This document shows positions 55,993 to 64,000 of a stretch of 64,000 nt of DNA, one piece after another. How positions within the stretch are numbered: position 1 is the first letter of the stretch; every line of letters starts with the position of its first letter. The position numbers and the translations under genes were made by a program. The notes below the pieces were generated by a model that had not been told where the DNA came from, did no database searches, and saw only the letters and a list, made by a program, of their open reading frames with translations. Origin of the DNA: Shewanella woodyi ATCC 51908 (GTDB lineage: Bacteria > Pseudomonadota > Gammaproteobacteria > Enterobacterales > Shewanellaceae). Location of the stretch: assembly GCF_000019525.1 (NCBI RefSeq), contig NC_010506.1, positions 1,302,001 through 1,366,000 on the forward strand, given 5' to 3'.

Positions 55993-56241
55993 ATGTTAAT
56001 CGGAAGCATAGCTGAACTGTTTTTCTGGTTTTTTTGGGAATTTTTACTCTCATTTATCCTGTATACCACAGGAGCGATAGTACTTAGGCTTATTAGTTTT
56101 GGTCGAGTACGTAAGCCACTTTTCATGCCTTCAATCTTTAGCAATGAGAAGCGATTGGCAAAGAATGACTTTTTTTCTGCCTATGTATCAGGTTTCTTTT
56201 TCTATCTAATTCTATTGGCATTTATTATTTGGGTTGGATAA
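55993..56241 (+). CDS. small membrane protein, unknown function
   Basis: An 82-residue protein with two membrane stretches (about residues 5-33 and 62-80) and a short basic loop (GRVRKPLF). ATG 55993 follows GAGGAG at good spacing; an in-frame TTG-type start 30 bases earlier (55963) would add 10 residues but is less supported. Function unknown. It stands alone ahead of the VOC genes, which face the other way. Confidence 0.55.
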   Translation: MLIGSIAELFFWFFWEFLLSFILYTTGAIVLRLISFGRVRKPLFMPSIFSNEKRLAKNDFFSAYVSGFFFYLILLAFIIWVG

Positions 56242-56352
56242 TGAGCATTATATTGAGAGTATTTGTATAGCGCTTATGATGGCCACTTACTGGCAATAAG
56301 CTAAAAAAGAGTTTGAGTTGATCAGATTCAACTCTTTGATTAGCTAATTTAA

Positions 56353-56772
56353 TTATTCATATCGATTTCTTAGTGATGGAGTATCACTTAGGTATTGAAC
56401 AAACTCCACTTCATAGCCGTTAGGATCAAGGTAGTAGACGTTTTTTCTATATTCATCGACGGCGCCATCCTTATCAAGGTTAAATCCTGCTTCAGCTAAT
56501 TGAGTCATAACACTATCAATGTCTGATGTGACAAAAGCGAAGTGTGCCAATCCCACTTGATGACCTGTTAAGTCCCGGTTCTCACCTACGCCATCATCAT
56601 TAAAGGTTAAATACTGATAGTCATCGCCAAAGTGGACCCAGTTTCTCTTTTTGCCGTGCCAGCTTGCTTCTCCTCCACCTCTTACTTTCCAATGGGGAAA
56701 GGCTGCTTGGTAAAATTTCAGTGTTTTCTCAATATCTGTGACGACTAAATTTAGATGCTCTAGATGTATCAT
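56353..56772 (-). CDS. VOC family protein (glyoxalase-like)
   Basis: A 139-residue vicinal-oxygen-chelate fold protein. MIHLEHLNLVVTDIEKTLKFY carries the first metal His, HQVGLAHFAFVTSDID the second, and YYLDPNGYEVEFVQY the conserved C-terminal Glu. Both beta-alpha-beta-beta-beta halves are present. Members include glyoxalases, dioxygenases and resistance proteins; the substrate is unknown. It is the last of three genes read from the same promoter. Confidence 0.85.
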   Translation of the reverse strand: MIHLEHLNLVVTDIEKTLKFYQAAFPHWKVRGGGEASWHGKKRNWVHFGDDYQYLTFNDDGVGENRDLTGHQVGLAHFAFVTSDIDSVMTQLAEAGFNLDKDGAVDEYRKNVYYLDPNGYEVEFVQYLSDTPSLRNRYE

Positions 56773-56799
56773 AACTAACTCCTTTATTTGCTTTATTCT

Positions 56800-57189
56800 T
56801 TATAGCTCTTGTTTATCTTTCTGCACTCTCCAAGGTGGATTGAGTCGATTTTCGCCTGCCCAGTAAAGCTTGATTTTGTTTCCAGAAGGATCATGGAGTA
56901 CGGCTTCTCGCCATAGGTAACTCTCCATAGTGGGCATCTGATCAAAGTGAAATCCTTTTTCAATCAGTTGAGCTACTAGTTGGTCAAGATTTTGATGCTC
57001 AAAGTAGATGACACCGTAATTTCTTTGCTCTTCTGGTTGAAGGGAGAGTGAAAAACTAGCGTGGCCATCACTGCACTCAAACCTGGCATAATGGGGAGTA
57101 TCCACTATCTGAATAAAACCCATTAGGCGATAAAACTCTGTGGCCTTGTGCATATCGTTGACCGGAAATGTAACTTGATTCATGTTCAT
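56800..57189 (-). CDS. VOC family protein
   Basis: A 129-residue vicinal-oxygen-chelate protein of the same fold as its neighbour, with NMNQVTFPVNDMHKATEFYRLMG at the start and VLHDPSGNKIKLYWAGENR at the end. The first metal His is replaced (NQVTFP), so metal binding is doubtful; it might act as a partner or binding protein rather than an enzyme. It lies 14 bases after the FMN reductase gene. Confidence 0.8.
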   Translation of the reverse strand: MNMNQVTFPVNDMHKATEFYRLMGFIQIVDTPHYARFECSDGHASFSLSLQPEEQRNYGVIYFEHQNLDQLVAQLIEKGFHFDQMPTMESYLWREAVLHDPSGNKIKLYWAGENRLNPPWRVQKDKQEL

Positions 57190-57203
57190 CTTTTTCTCCA
57201 GTT

Positions 57204-57836
57204 TTACATTCCGTAGATATACTCTTGCTGTTTAGGATAGGGCTGAGCGCTGTGTCTTGCTCGAATCCCGCTCAGTGCCTCTGCGTATTGATAAAGCATA
57301 TGTAAACTATATTGAATACGCCCCTCTAGCGCTGATTCTCTCGTGGCTGAGTTAGCGACTTGGTTGCCATTTGCTTCTGGTTTGCCATTAAGCACCTCTT
57401 CAACATTTCGTATGATGAGATGATCTGGTAGTGCGACCAATTTGTTATTTTTAAGCGCATTCATTCTCAGCTCTGCGATGGGATAGGCGCCGCTGATCCC
57501 ACTGACGACTGAGACTAATAATGCTGGTTTGTGGGCTGTGTCCTGATTGTCACACATAAGTAAAAAATTCTTTAGTAGGGGAGAGGCCATGCCACCCCAC
57601 TCAGGGGTGATCAATATCAGTGCATCGGCGCGTTTTACTTTTTGGCTGATCATTGGCCAGGGACTTCCTTTATCTAATTTACTCTCAGCTTCTCCATCCC
57701 AAAAAGGTAACTCATGAGTGCACAGCTCAATATGACTGCTCTGTGAGAACTCCGTTGTTATCTGGGCTAAATAGCTTGCGACTTTGGCACTTTGAGATTG
57801 AGTTCTTTGGCTGCCACTGACAATGAGTAAATTCAT
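57204..57836 (-). CDS. NADPH-dependent FMN reductase family protein
   Basis: A 210-residue flavodoxin-fold oxidoreductase. GSQRTQSQSAKVASYLAQI is the phosphate-binding loop for FMN, and LILITPEWGGMASPLLKNFL is the flavin/nucleotide loop (PEWGG in place of the usual PEYNG). The family reduces FMN, azo compounds, chromate or quinones. First gene of an operon with two VOC proteins and divergent from a regulator, consistent with an inducible detoxification unit. Confidence 0.87.
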   Translation of the reverse strand: MNLLIVSGSQRTQSQSAKVASYLAQITTEFSQSSHIELCTHELPFWDGEAESKLDKGSPWPMISQKVKRADALILITPEWGGMASPLLKNFLLMCDNQDTAHKPALLVSVVSGISGAYPIAELRMNALKNNKLVALPDHLIIRNVEEVLNGKPEANGNQVANSATRESALEGRIQYSLHMLYQYAEALSGIRARHSAQPYPKQQEYIYGM

Positions 57837-57864
57837 TTAGTAAACCTTTTTATTTATTTAATGT

Positions 57865-57936
57865 TTAGTAATGTAATTGCTTTACTAAGTAATGTAAAGG
57901 TTAGAACACAAATAAAGTAAATAAAAAAGTTTACTT
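57865..57936. promoter_or_regulatory. paired inverted repeats, candidate operators
   Basis: Two inverted repeats lie between the FMN reductase gene and the regulator: TTAGTAA (57865-57871) with TTACTAA (57882-57888), and AAGTAAA (57915-57921) with TTTACTT (57930-57936). They share a TAGTAA/AGTAAA core, and are placed where the divergent regulator could control both directions. Confidence 0.5.
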
Positions 57937-57983
57937 AATGGCTGGATCGGTAATAATGCTAGGTAAGCAAGGTGAGAGGTATT

Positions 57984-58607
57984 ATGAAAACCAGCGAGAA
58001 AATCATTCAACTCCTTAAGACTCAAGGACCGCAAACCGCTAAAGTGTTAGCCACTGAGTTGTCGTTGACGACGATGGGAGTACGTCAGCATATGCAAGTA
58101 CTTGAAGATGAAGGTGACGTTAGCTTTGAAGATATTAAAGCCAGTCGTGGTCGGCCGACACGAGTCTGGTCACTCACAGCTAAGAGCAATAGTCATTTTA
58201 CTGATCGGCATGAAGAGTTATCGGTACAGCTAATAGATTCAGTTATTAATGTATTCGGTGATTCTGGGCTCGATAAATTGATCTCCCATAGAGAGGAGAC
58301 CTCGTTAGCCATGTATCAGGAGAGGTTAAGTGTAGAGAAAACATTGCTAGGTAAACTCAACGCCTTGGTTGAATTGCGTACAGCAGAAGGTTACATGGCA
58401 AGCGTTGAGCAAGAAGATGACTTTTACTGGTTATTGGAGAATCACTGTCCTATCTGTGCGGCTGCGAGCAGATGTTTGAATTTTTGTCGCTCAGAGCTGA
58501 AGCAATTCCAAACCTTACTGCAAGAGGATGCCTCTGTAAGTCGTGAAGAGCATATTATCGAGGGCGCCCGCCGTTGTGCCTACAAAGTACAACCAATTAA
58601 GAAGTAA
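57984..58607 (+). CDS. helix-turn-helix regulator with probable Fe-S cysteines
   Basis: A 207-residue regulator. The N-terminal winged helix (residues 1-75) has IIQLLKTQGPQTAKVLATEL and TTMGVRQHMQVLEDEGDV, an ArsR/DeoR-like helix. The C-terminal part has NHCPICAAASRCLNFCRSEL, four cysteines spaced like those of SufR-type Fe-S regulators, near residue 150. So it probably senses oxidation, electrophiles or Fe-S status. ATG 57984 follows GAGAGG. The pseudouridine synthase gene follows directly, 2 bases on. Confidence 0.82.
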   Translation: MKTSEKIIQLLKTQGPQTAKVLATELSLTTMGVRQHMQVLEDEGDVSFEDIKASRGRPTRVWSLTAKSNSHFTDRHEELSVQLIDSVINVFGDSGLDKLISHREETSLAMYQERLSVEKTLLGKLNALVELRTAEGYMASVEQEDDFYWLLENHCPICAAASRCLNFCRSELKQFQTLLQEDASVSREEHIIEGARRCAYKVQPIKK

Positions 58608-58609
58608 TA

Positions 58610-59320
58610 ATGGAATCAAAACGTGCCCGTTTAGATAGGTTTATTAGTCAACACCTTAAGATTAACCGTAAAAATGTCCGTTTAATGTTGGCTAAAGGTC
58701 AAGTGAGAGTGGATGGGGAACTTGCTCGTGATATCGATCTAATCGTGGATGAATTTTCCCATATCTGTGTCAATGATGAAGTGATTCAAGCTAAGCAAGC
58801 TAGCTATATTATGCTGCATAAACCTGTTGGTGTTGTGAGTGCGACTGTCGATGATAAACACAAGACAGTGATAGAACTTCTAAAGTGCGATGATAGGAAT
58901 AGTCTGCATATTGTTGGGAGGTTAGATCTTAATACTTCAGGTTTGTTGCTGTTAACCAATGATGGCCGCTGGTCGAAGCAGTTGATGGATCCAGAGTATA
59001 AAGTTGGAAAGCTATATCGTGTAGAGCTGCAAAACCCACTGACTGTTGAGTATATTTCAGCTTTTGCGAAGGGGATGTATTTTGAGTTTGAAGATATAAC
59101 AACCTTGCCAGCTGAACTTGAAATAGTCGATAGCCACACAGCTCTAGTGACACTGTACGAGGGGCGTTATCATCAGATTAAGCGGATGTTTGGCCGTTTT
59201 CGTAATCCCGTTGTTGGTCTGCATAGAATATCTGTTGGTCAGATAGTGTTGGATAAAACGCTGGCATCGGGCCAAAGTCGACCTCTGACTCCTGAGGAAA
59301 TTAAGCATAAACTAACATAA
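58610..59320 (+). CDS. rRNA pseudouridine synthase (RsuA family)
   Basis: A 236-residue enzyme. An S4 RNA-binding domain fills residues 1-60 (RLDRFISQHLKINRKNVRLM). The catalytic motif GRLDLNTSGLLLLTNDG holds the active Asp near residue 105. YRVELQNPLTVE and EGRYHQIKRMFGRFRNPV are the usual C-terminal blocks. RsuA modifies 16S U516; RluB/E/F relatives modify 23S rRNA. Short length and S4 domain favour RsuA, not proven. It shares a transcript with the Fe-S regulator, an unexplained pairing. Confidence 0.87.
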   Translation: MESKRARLDRFISQHLKINRKNVRLMLAKGQVRVDGELARDIDLIVDEFSHICVNDEVIQAKQASYIMLHKPVGVVSATVDDKHKTVIELLKCDDRNSLHIVGRLDLNTSGLLLLTNDGRWSKQLMDPEYKVGKLYRVELQNPLTVEYISAFAKGMYFEFEDITTLPAELEIVDSHTALVTLYEGRYHQIKRMFGRFRNPVVGLHRISVGQIVLDKTLASGQSRPLTPEEIKHKLT

Positions 59321-59635
59321 TGTTATTTGTGTGATAAGGGTCTTGTTTGCTTGATAATTGAGACTCTTCTCATGTTGGTTCATATTTTCAACCATTCTTG
59401 CTTACCTAAACTCTGATAAGAGTGGGCACTTATGTGATGAATGATTCATTTTTGGTTGTTTTGTGATCTTAAGTGTCCCGTCCTCTCTTGTTTGATCTGT
59501 TAAATCTCTTCAACTAGAATGCGCCGCGCACGATTTACACTCAAGCGATTTATCGAATGAAAGGCTGCTTGAGTCAGATAAGATGCTGCGTATATTCCAA
59601 ATACATTTAATTTGTTATTCCTGTAGGAAAAAAAG
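59321..59635. other. intergenic region ahead of satP
   Basis: 315 bases with no gene. It contains GAATGATTCA palindrome-like sequence near 59442 and a TGTGAT motif near 59434 that could be half a CRP site, as expected for acetate genes, but no complete site. The promoter at 59569-59596 lies at its end. Confidence 0.45.
59569..59596 (+). promoter_or_regulatory. sigma-70 promoter for satP
   Basis: TTGAGT, 16-base spacer, TATATT, ending 40 bases before the start codon. Good but not perfect match. Confidence 0.42.
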
Positions 59636-60247
59636 ATGTCAACTAAGCTAGCTAACCCAGCGCCATTAGGGCTGATGGGTTTCGGTATGACCACCATACT
59701 GTTAAATATCCATAATGCGGGTTTTTTCCCGATTGATTCTATGATTTTAGCCATGGGTATATTTTACGGTGGTTTAGGCCAAGTGATCGTTGGCTGTATG
59801 TGTTTCAAGCGTGGTGATACATTTGGTACCACAGCTTTCACCTCTTATGGATTATTTTGGTTAACTTTAGTTGGCTTATTGGTTATGCCAAAGATGGGTC
59901 TAACCGAAGCAAGCCCTGCAGGCTTTATGGGTTGGTACCTAACTATGTGGGGTATCTTTACTGCATTTATGTTCGTAGGTTCTTTACGTTATCCACGTGC
60001 TAAGCAGGTTGTCTTTGGCTCTCTTACCGTTTTATTCTTCCTATTAGCAGCAAGAGATTTCACCGGTAGTGCTCTGATTGGTACTATTGCTGGCTTTGAA
60101 GGCATACTCTGTGGTGCAAGTGCTATTTATTTTGCAATGGCACAAGTGTTAAATGCTGAGTATGGCCGTACTATTTTGCCAATTGGTGAGCTTGCTGTAG
60201 AAGAGAGCAAAACAGTTCAAATAGAGACTCAATTAAAAGCTGCTTAA
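59636..60247 (+). CDS. satP: acetate/succinate transporter, SatP/YaaH family
   Basis: A 203-residue inner-membrane protein with six membrane helices of the GPR1/FUN34/YaaH family. The N-terminal motif [21 protein letters not shown] is the family hallmark; E. coli SatP moves acetate and succinate with protons. [20 protein letters not shown] and [20 protein letters not shown] are further conserved stretches. GTAGGAAAAAAAG precedes the ATG. A strong terminator follows, so it is a single-gene unit. Confidence 0.92.
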   Translation: MSTKLANPAPLGLMGFGMTTILLNIHNAGFFPIDSMILAMGIFYGGLGQVIVGCMCFKRGDTFGTTAFTSYGLFWLTLVGLLVMPKMGLTEASPAGFMGWYLTMWGIFTAFMFVGSLRYPRAKQVVFGSLTVLFFLLAARDFTGSALIGTIAGFEGILCGASAIYFAMAQVLNAEYGRTILPIGELAVEESKTVQIETQLKAA

Positions 60248-60277
60248 GCTAATTGTATTTTGAGTGTTAAACTATTA

Positions 60278-60306
60278 AAAAAGCTGGCATAAATGCCAGC
60301 TTTTTT
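60278..60306 (+). terminator. satP terminator
   Basis: AAAGCTGGCA-TAAA-TGCCAGCTTT followed by TTTT, 30 bases after the stop. Confidence 0.9.
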
Positions 60307-60450
60307 GTTTTTAAAGATAAGCTTTCTGGTTATTTTGTTTAATAAAAGCTTGGTATTAACGTTTTTGATTATGATTTAATTAAGCTTATCCTGTTATTTG
60401 GTGTTGTTTTTTTACTCTTTAGCGGTCAGAATGCCCTTCATTTCCAAAGG

Positions 60451-62478
60451 ATGGGGTTATATATGCTGGGAGTGTGGCAGTCTTCTGAACGTATCTTTTT
60501 AATTACAGTAAAAGAGTCTTTTGTTGCTCTGATCCCATTTATTGTTGTTAATTCATCTCTCTCACTGATATTAGCACTCGTTGATGCATGGAAACCCGTG
60601 TGGCAACAAAGTGAGAATTATATTTGGTTTAGTCAGTTCAGTGTCAATCTGCATGCTTTTTTCCCATTTTTAGTGCTTTTATCTCTCTCTATTCACTTTG
60701 CTAAATACCTTAATTTATCCCCTGTAGTATTAGCCTCTCTCTCAATAGGCACCTTGATCTCTCTTCATGTTCACCCAATTGATACTATTGAAGTCTTTGA
60801 TCATTTCTCTGAAATGTTAACTGATCCTTGGGCTGTCGTTATTCCCATTTTTATGGCCTATACCTTAAAGAAAGTGACTTTTATTAAATCGCTAAACTTT
60901 ATTAAAACAAGTAATTTAAATGGCTACTTAAAACTGCACCTGAATCTGTTAGCTCCCATGGTGATCAGCTTTTTGATTGTCACCCTGCTTATTTTGGTTT
61001 CATCTTTCTTTTTTGAGTTTGTATTCGACTTTATTGTTTCTCACCTTCAAGAAGCAGGAAACTATGGTTTTGTGTTGTTTAGAGTGGTTACCACTCATCT
61101 ACTTTGGTGCGTCGGGGTTCATGGTGATATTGCCTTTCACCTATTTATGGGAAGCGACCAAGGACTACAACAGGTTTTTCAAAACTTAACTATCGATCAA
61201 TTTATGGATATTTTTATTTTGTTTGGTGGAAGCGGGGGGACAATGGCACTCATTATTGCGATATTTATCTCCTCAAAAGATAACGGGTCTTTGAATGTCG
61301 CTAAAATAGCACTACCTTTTTCATTTTTTAATATAAATGAAATCTTAATTTACGGCCTCCCTATTACGTTTAATCCTAAACTTATCATCCCATTTGTTTT
61401 ACTGCCTTGTATGAATATGCTCCTTGGTTATTTTGCTATTTCATGGGGACTACTTACATTTAATGGCCACTCAGTTGCGTGGATCACTCCACCTTTATTA
61501 AATGCCTATATTGCTAGTGAAAGTTTCACCGTGGTCGCTTTTCAGGCTGGGCTGATCGGCTTAAATGTGATGCTTTACTTACCATTTGTACGACGTTTTG
61601 AAGTGATCAATACGGGCAACAGTATGTTTGAAAATGTTTTAGAACATAAAATACAGCTACAAACAGAATTTGCTCGAATATCTGAACTTAATTATGTCCA
61701 GAAACAATCGGAAGAGTTAGCCGCTGATAATAAACTACAGAAAACTATCCAAGAGGTGTTAAGCGGAGAGTTGCTCCTGCATTACCAACCCAAAATTTGT
61801 TTAGACACAGATGAGGTTATCGGTTTTGAAGCATTGTTGAGGCTTAGAGTGGACTCAGGGAAAGTTGTTGGCCCTTATTTTATCAAGGAGTTTGATGATG
61901 CTGGATTTGCCAACTTAATCGATAACTTTGTGATAAAAACGGTATCTGAAGACCTTTTAAAGTGGCAGGCGGAAGGGTTTAACCCAAAAGTGAGTATTAA
62001 CTTAAATCCTAATAATATTTTAGAGAAGCAAACACAAAACTTGCTAATCGATATGCTGGGTTCCATGGCTCACAATGTTGAGATCGAACTGCTGGAATCT
62101 GCTTTTATGTTAGATCTGAAACGGGTCGAAGAGACTATTGATCTATTAAGCAGCTATGGCTTCTCCTTTGTGTTGGATGATTTTGGTACTGGCTTTTCCA
62201 GTCTTAGCTTACTCAGTAAGATTAGAGTCAATGGAGTTAAGTTAGATAGGAGTATTCTCGAGCATACGGTCGATCCTAAGGGGCAAACTCTCTATAAGCA
62301 CACCTGTATGTTATGTAAAAGTTTAGGTTTTAATCTGATTGCTGAGGGGGTCGAAACCAAAGAGGAGGCCGATTTTGTCAAACAGGCTGGTGTTGATTGC
62401 ATACAGGGGTGGCTATACGCAAAAGCGATGCCGATGCAGGAAGCTAAAAAGTATGCTCAATCGATAGATAAGCACTAA
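60451..62478 (+). CDS. PTS EIIC-like membrane domain fused to an EAL c-di-GMP phosphodiesterase
   Basis: A 675-residue protein. Residues 1-390 are a multi-helix membrane domain of the lactose/cellobiose EIIC type (HLLWCVGVHGDIAFHLF, GGSGGTMALIIAIF, NINEILIYGLPITFNPK and a WITPPLLNAYI block). Residues 430-675 are an EAL domain that should be active: FEALLRL, SINLNPNN, IELLES, VLDDFGTGFSS, VKLDRS and IAEGVET keep the metal and catalytic residues. It probably couples sugar or PTS state to c-di-GMP breakdown. No EIIA or EIIB gene is nearby. ATG 60463 is an alternative start. Confidence 0.88.
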   Translation: MGLYMLGVWQSSERIFLITVKESFVALIPFIVVNSSLSLILALVDAWKPVWQQSENYIWFSQFSVNLHAFFPFLVLLSLSIHFAKYLNLSPVVLASLSIGTLISLHVHPIDTIEVFDHFSEMLTDPWAVVIPIFMAYTLKKVTFIKSLNFIKTSNLNGYLKLHLNLLAPMVISFLIVTLLILVSSFFFEFVFDFIVSHLQEAGNYGFVLFRVVTTHLLWCVGVHGDIAFHLFMGSDQGLQQVFQNLTIDQFMDIFILFGGSGGTMALIIAIFISSKDNGSLNVAKIALPFSFFNINEILIYGLPITFNPKLIIPFVLLPCMNMLLGYFAISWGLLTFNGHSVAWITPPLLNAYIASESFTVVAFQAGLIGLNVMLYLPFVRRFEVINTGNSMFENVLEHKIQLQTEFARISELNYVQKQSEELAADNKLQKTIQEVLSGELLLHYQPKICLDTDEVIGFEALLRLRVDSGKVVGPYFIKEFDDAGFANLIDNFVIKTVSEDLLKWQAEGFNPKVSINLNPNNILEKQTQNLLIDMLGSMAHNVEIELLESAFMLDLKRVEETIDLLSSYGFSFVLDDFGTGFSSLSLLSKIRVNGVKLDRSILEHTVDPKGQTLYKHTCMLCKSLGFNLIAEGVETKEEADFVKQAGVDCIQGWLYAKAMPMQEAKKYAQSIDKH

Positions 62479-62496
62479 GTAGATACATCGATTAAG

Positions 62497-62522
62497 TAAA
62501 AAGGGGCGTTATGCCCCTTTTC
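62497..62522 (+). terminator. terminator after EIIC-EAL gene
   Basis: AAAGGGGC-GTTAT-GCCCCTTTT, 20 bases after the stop codon. Confidence 0.85.
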
Positions 62523-62527
62523 AATTA

Positions 62528-62613
62528 ACTTAGTTACTTAGTTACTTAGTTACTTAGTTACTTAGTTACTTAGTTACTTAGTTACTTAGTTACTTAGTTA
62601 CTTAGTTACTTAG
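62528..62613. repeat. octanucleotide tandem repeat (ACTTAGTT), about 10.7 copies
   Basis: Ten perfect units at 62528-62607 and a partial unit to 62613. The minus-strand stop codon (TAA at 62612-62610) of the MFS gene lies in the first unit it meets. Simple sequence repeats of this length are prone to slippage; since the repeat lies at the 3' end, an effect on the protein is limited. Confidence 0.95.
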
Positions 62614-64000
62614 CTTCTTTGCAGCTTAAGTAGCCACTTACCATAGAGGTAGATACCTACGGCAGAGATGGTGCCGATCGCAGCGATAATATACCAAGCC
62701 ATGCCGATATCATGTGTGTTGTAGAGTAGGGTCGTTAGAGACTGAGCTGACTCACCTGTATAGCTGACTAGAGTGGTAAAGGCTTCACCTTGAGGAATTG
62801 CATCGATCTCGGATTGATTCATGCCACGCTCAGCTAGCAGTTGAAGAGAGAAGATCTCTTTTGATGCAAACATCTCGTAGAGTTTCGGACCAAAATAGCC
62901 CTCTAATGTCCAGCCAATCCCTTGTGGTAGCATGACAAACCCTAGGTACATGGCTTTCTTACCTTCAGGTGCTATGTTACCCATAAATTCATTCTTTTTA
63001 GGGCTGATCATCATCTCACCGAACGAGAACATGGCGATGGCCAACACCATCATCCAAGCTGCATTAGTGGCACCAATTAGCACGAAAGCCAAGATACTCA
63101 TTAGACAGCCACCTAACATGGCTGTGGTTATGCGGTATTTGGCCGTTAGCGCTGCGACCAAGAAACAGCTGGTCATGATCATACCCGCATTGAGGTTGAG
63201 CATGCCCTCAGGCATCACCTTAGTTCCCGTATTATCCAGTCCAAGCCAGAACTGTAATATACCGTTTGATGTGCCTTCAGGACCAAATAATGAGGTGACG
63301 ATTACGCTAGTATCGACCCACTCTGCAATATGGATTGGCAGTACGTCAAACAGAGAGTTAAACAGGAACCAGAAACCAGCAAAAACCAACATGTAATAGA
63401 TGACGATAGGTTTTTTCAGCTCGTGCCAAGCATCCTTCCAAAGTACTTCTTGATGTAACTCGCCCGCTTTAATCTTACGTTTACGCTCTAAACGCTCCTC
63501 TTTTCCAGGCTCCTTATAAGCGAGTAGAAAAAGGAAGTTAAGGGAGATAATCGCGGCGCAGGCGTAAAACACATTGTCCCATGAGAGCTGACGCATATGT
63601 ACGGCAACAAGCGGACCTAAGAATCCGCCAATATTAACCACTTGATAGAAAATCCCCCAGGCCATGGAGGTGTTTTGTCTGCCTGTAGAGAGAACTAGCG
63701 TACCCTGAATCCCAGGTTTAAATATACCTGTACCGGCAGCAAGCAATATGGCGCCAAACAGGAAACCATAGAAGCTAGGGAAGAAGGCCATCATGAGGTA
63801 GCCGGCAATCTTGATGATAGTTGAAGCGAAAATGGTCTCTTTATAGCCTACGCGATCTGAAATCCCGCCAGTGAAAACGGGGATAAATGTCTGCATAAAT
63901 GCCCAGATGGCGATAATGACACCGTAATCGCTAAGGCTGATGCCGAGTCCACCCTCAGAAACAGGGGCTTTTGCATAGAGGCCTGCACTGGCTTTTACTC
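62610..64000 (-). CDS. MFS transporter, partial (5' end beyond the window)
   Basis: The frame runs from the stop at 62610-62612 to the right edge without a break, giving at least 462 residues; the first in-frame Met at 63896 is internal, because the coding frame continues upstream in MFS style (SLSDYGVIIAIWAFMQTFIP). The conserved MFS loop is seen in FTGGISDRVGYKE. About 12 helices in all are expected. POT/peptide-type or nucleoside-type transport are both possible; the substrate is unknown. It ends in the octamer repeat. Confidence 0.85.
   Translation of the reverse strand, partial: VKASAGLYAKAPVSEGGLGISLSDYGVIIAIWAFMQTFIPVFTGGISDRVGYKETIFASTIIKIAGYLMMAFFPSFYGFLFGAILLAAGTGIFKPGIQGTLVLSTGRQNTSMAWGIFYQVVNIGGFLGPLVAVHMRQLSWDNVFYACAAIISLNFLFLLAYKEPGKEERLERKRKIKAGELHQEVLWKDAWHELKKPIVIYYMLVFAGFWFLFNSLFDVLPIHIAEWVDTSVIVTSLFGPEGTSNGILQFWLGLDNTGTKVMPEGMLNLNAGMIMTSCFLVAALTAKYRITTAMLGGCLMSILAFVLIGATNAAWMMVLAIAMFSFGEMMISPKKNEFMGNIAPEGKKAMYLGFVMLPQGIGWTLEGYFGPKLYEMFASKEIFSLQLLAERGMNQSEIDAIPQGEAFTTLVSYTGESAQSLTTLLYNTHDIGMAWYIIAAIGTISAVGIYLYGKWLLKLQRS

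Noticed and set aside
62932..63396. Long plus-strand frame of 154 codons inside the MFS gene
   Set aside because: It is an antisense shadow of a coding region with strong membrane-protein composition.

Overview
The window looks like chromosomal DNA of a Shewanella-type gammaproteobacterium. This is inferred from gene content and order: argR and mdh are divergent, rplU-rpmA-obgE sit opposite ispB, lptD-surA-pdxA-rsmA-apaG-apaH form one block, and amgK-murU-djlA lead away from lptD. Small DUF3718, DUF3019 and DUF5610-like genes typical of marine gammaproteobacteria, and moderately AT-rich DNA, agree with this. No rRNA, tRNA, CRISPR array or prophage was seen. Species cannot be fixed from the sequence alone.

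Layout. 1-3.4 kb: a partial gene, a periplasmic histidine phosphatase, a DUF5610-like protein, ferredoxin-NADP reductase with a GST-like protein, and a small membrane protein. 3.6-7.5 kb: a complete ferric-iron ABC importer (binding protein, permease, ATPase) behind a Fur box. 7.5-7.8 kb: a MITE-like element with inverted ends. 7.9-10.7 kb: a GGT-family hydrolase and a DyP peroxidase. 10.7-18.2 kb: housekeeping genes (argR, mdh, ispB, rplU, rpmA, obgE, a two-part YjjP/YjjB exporter, folA). 18.2-30.1 kb: a chemoreceptor, apaH/apaG, rsmA, pdxA, surA, lptD, amgK/murU and djlA. Outer-membrane assembly, peptidoglycan recycling and ribosome maturation are concentrated here. 30-37.8 kb: an outer-membrane barrel, a 2-hydroxyacid dehydrogenase, a YiaW/YiaV-like pair, a Ycf46-like AAA ATPase, a lipoprotein phosphodiesterase, a DUF4136 lipoprotein and a DUF1289 protein. 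37.8-41.1 kb: a MipA - DUF3019 - response regulator - sensor kinase operon.

41.4-46.7 kb: glutaryl-CoA dehydrogenase, an IS200/IS605 insertion, then a fused alpha/beta 2-oxoacid dehydrogenase E1 paired with a FabD-like acyltransferase and no E2 or E3 beside it. 46.7-54.4 kb: the most unusual block, a soluble phosphorelay made of two paralogous hybrid kinases, a stand-alone HPt protein, a response regulator with a degenerate N-terminal receiver, and a tandem-Usp protein. 54.5-59.3 kb: small membrane and DUF1971 genes, a VOC-VOC-FMN reductase operon divergent from a cysteine-containing (probably Fe-S) regulator, and a pseudouridine synthase. 59.6-64 kb: a SatP/YaaH acetate transporter, a PTS EIIC-EAL fusion, an octanucleotide tandem repeat, and the 3' part of an MFS transporter that runs off the right edge.

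The best candidates for undescribed biology are the 46.7-54.4 kb phosphorelay, the E1/acyltransferase pair, and the EIIC-EAL protein as a possible sugar-sensing c-di-GMP phosphodiesterase. Several small repeat families (MITE, 50-bp repeats, TACCAATCGGTA palindromes, the octamer array) mark the intergenic regions. All functional names are from motif recognition by eye; no database search was possible.
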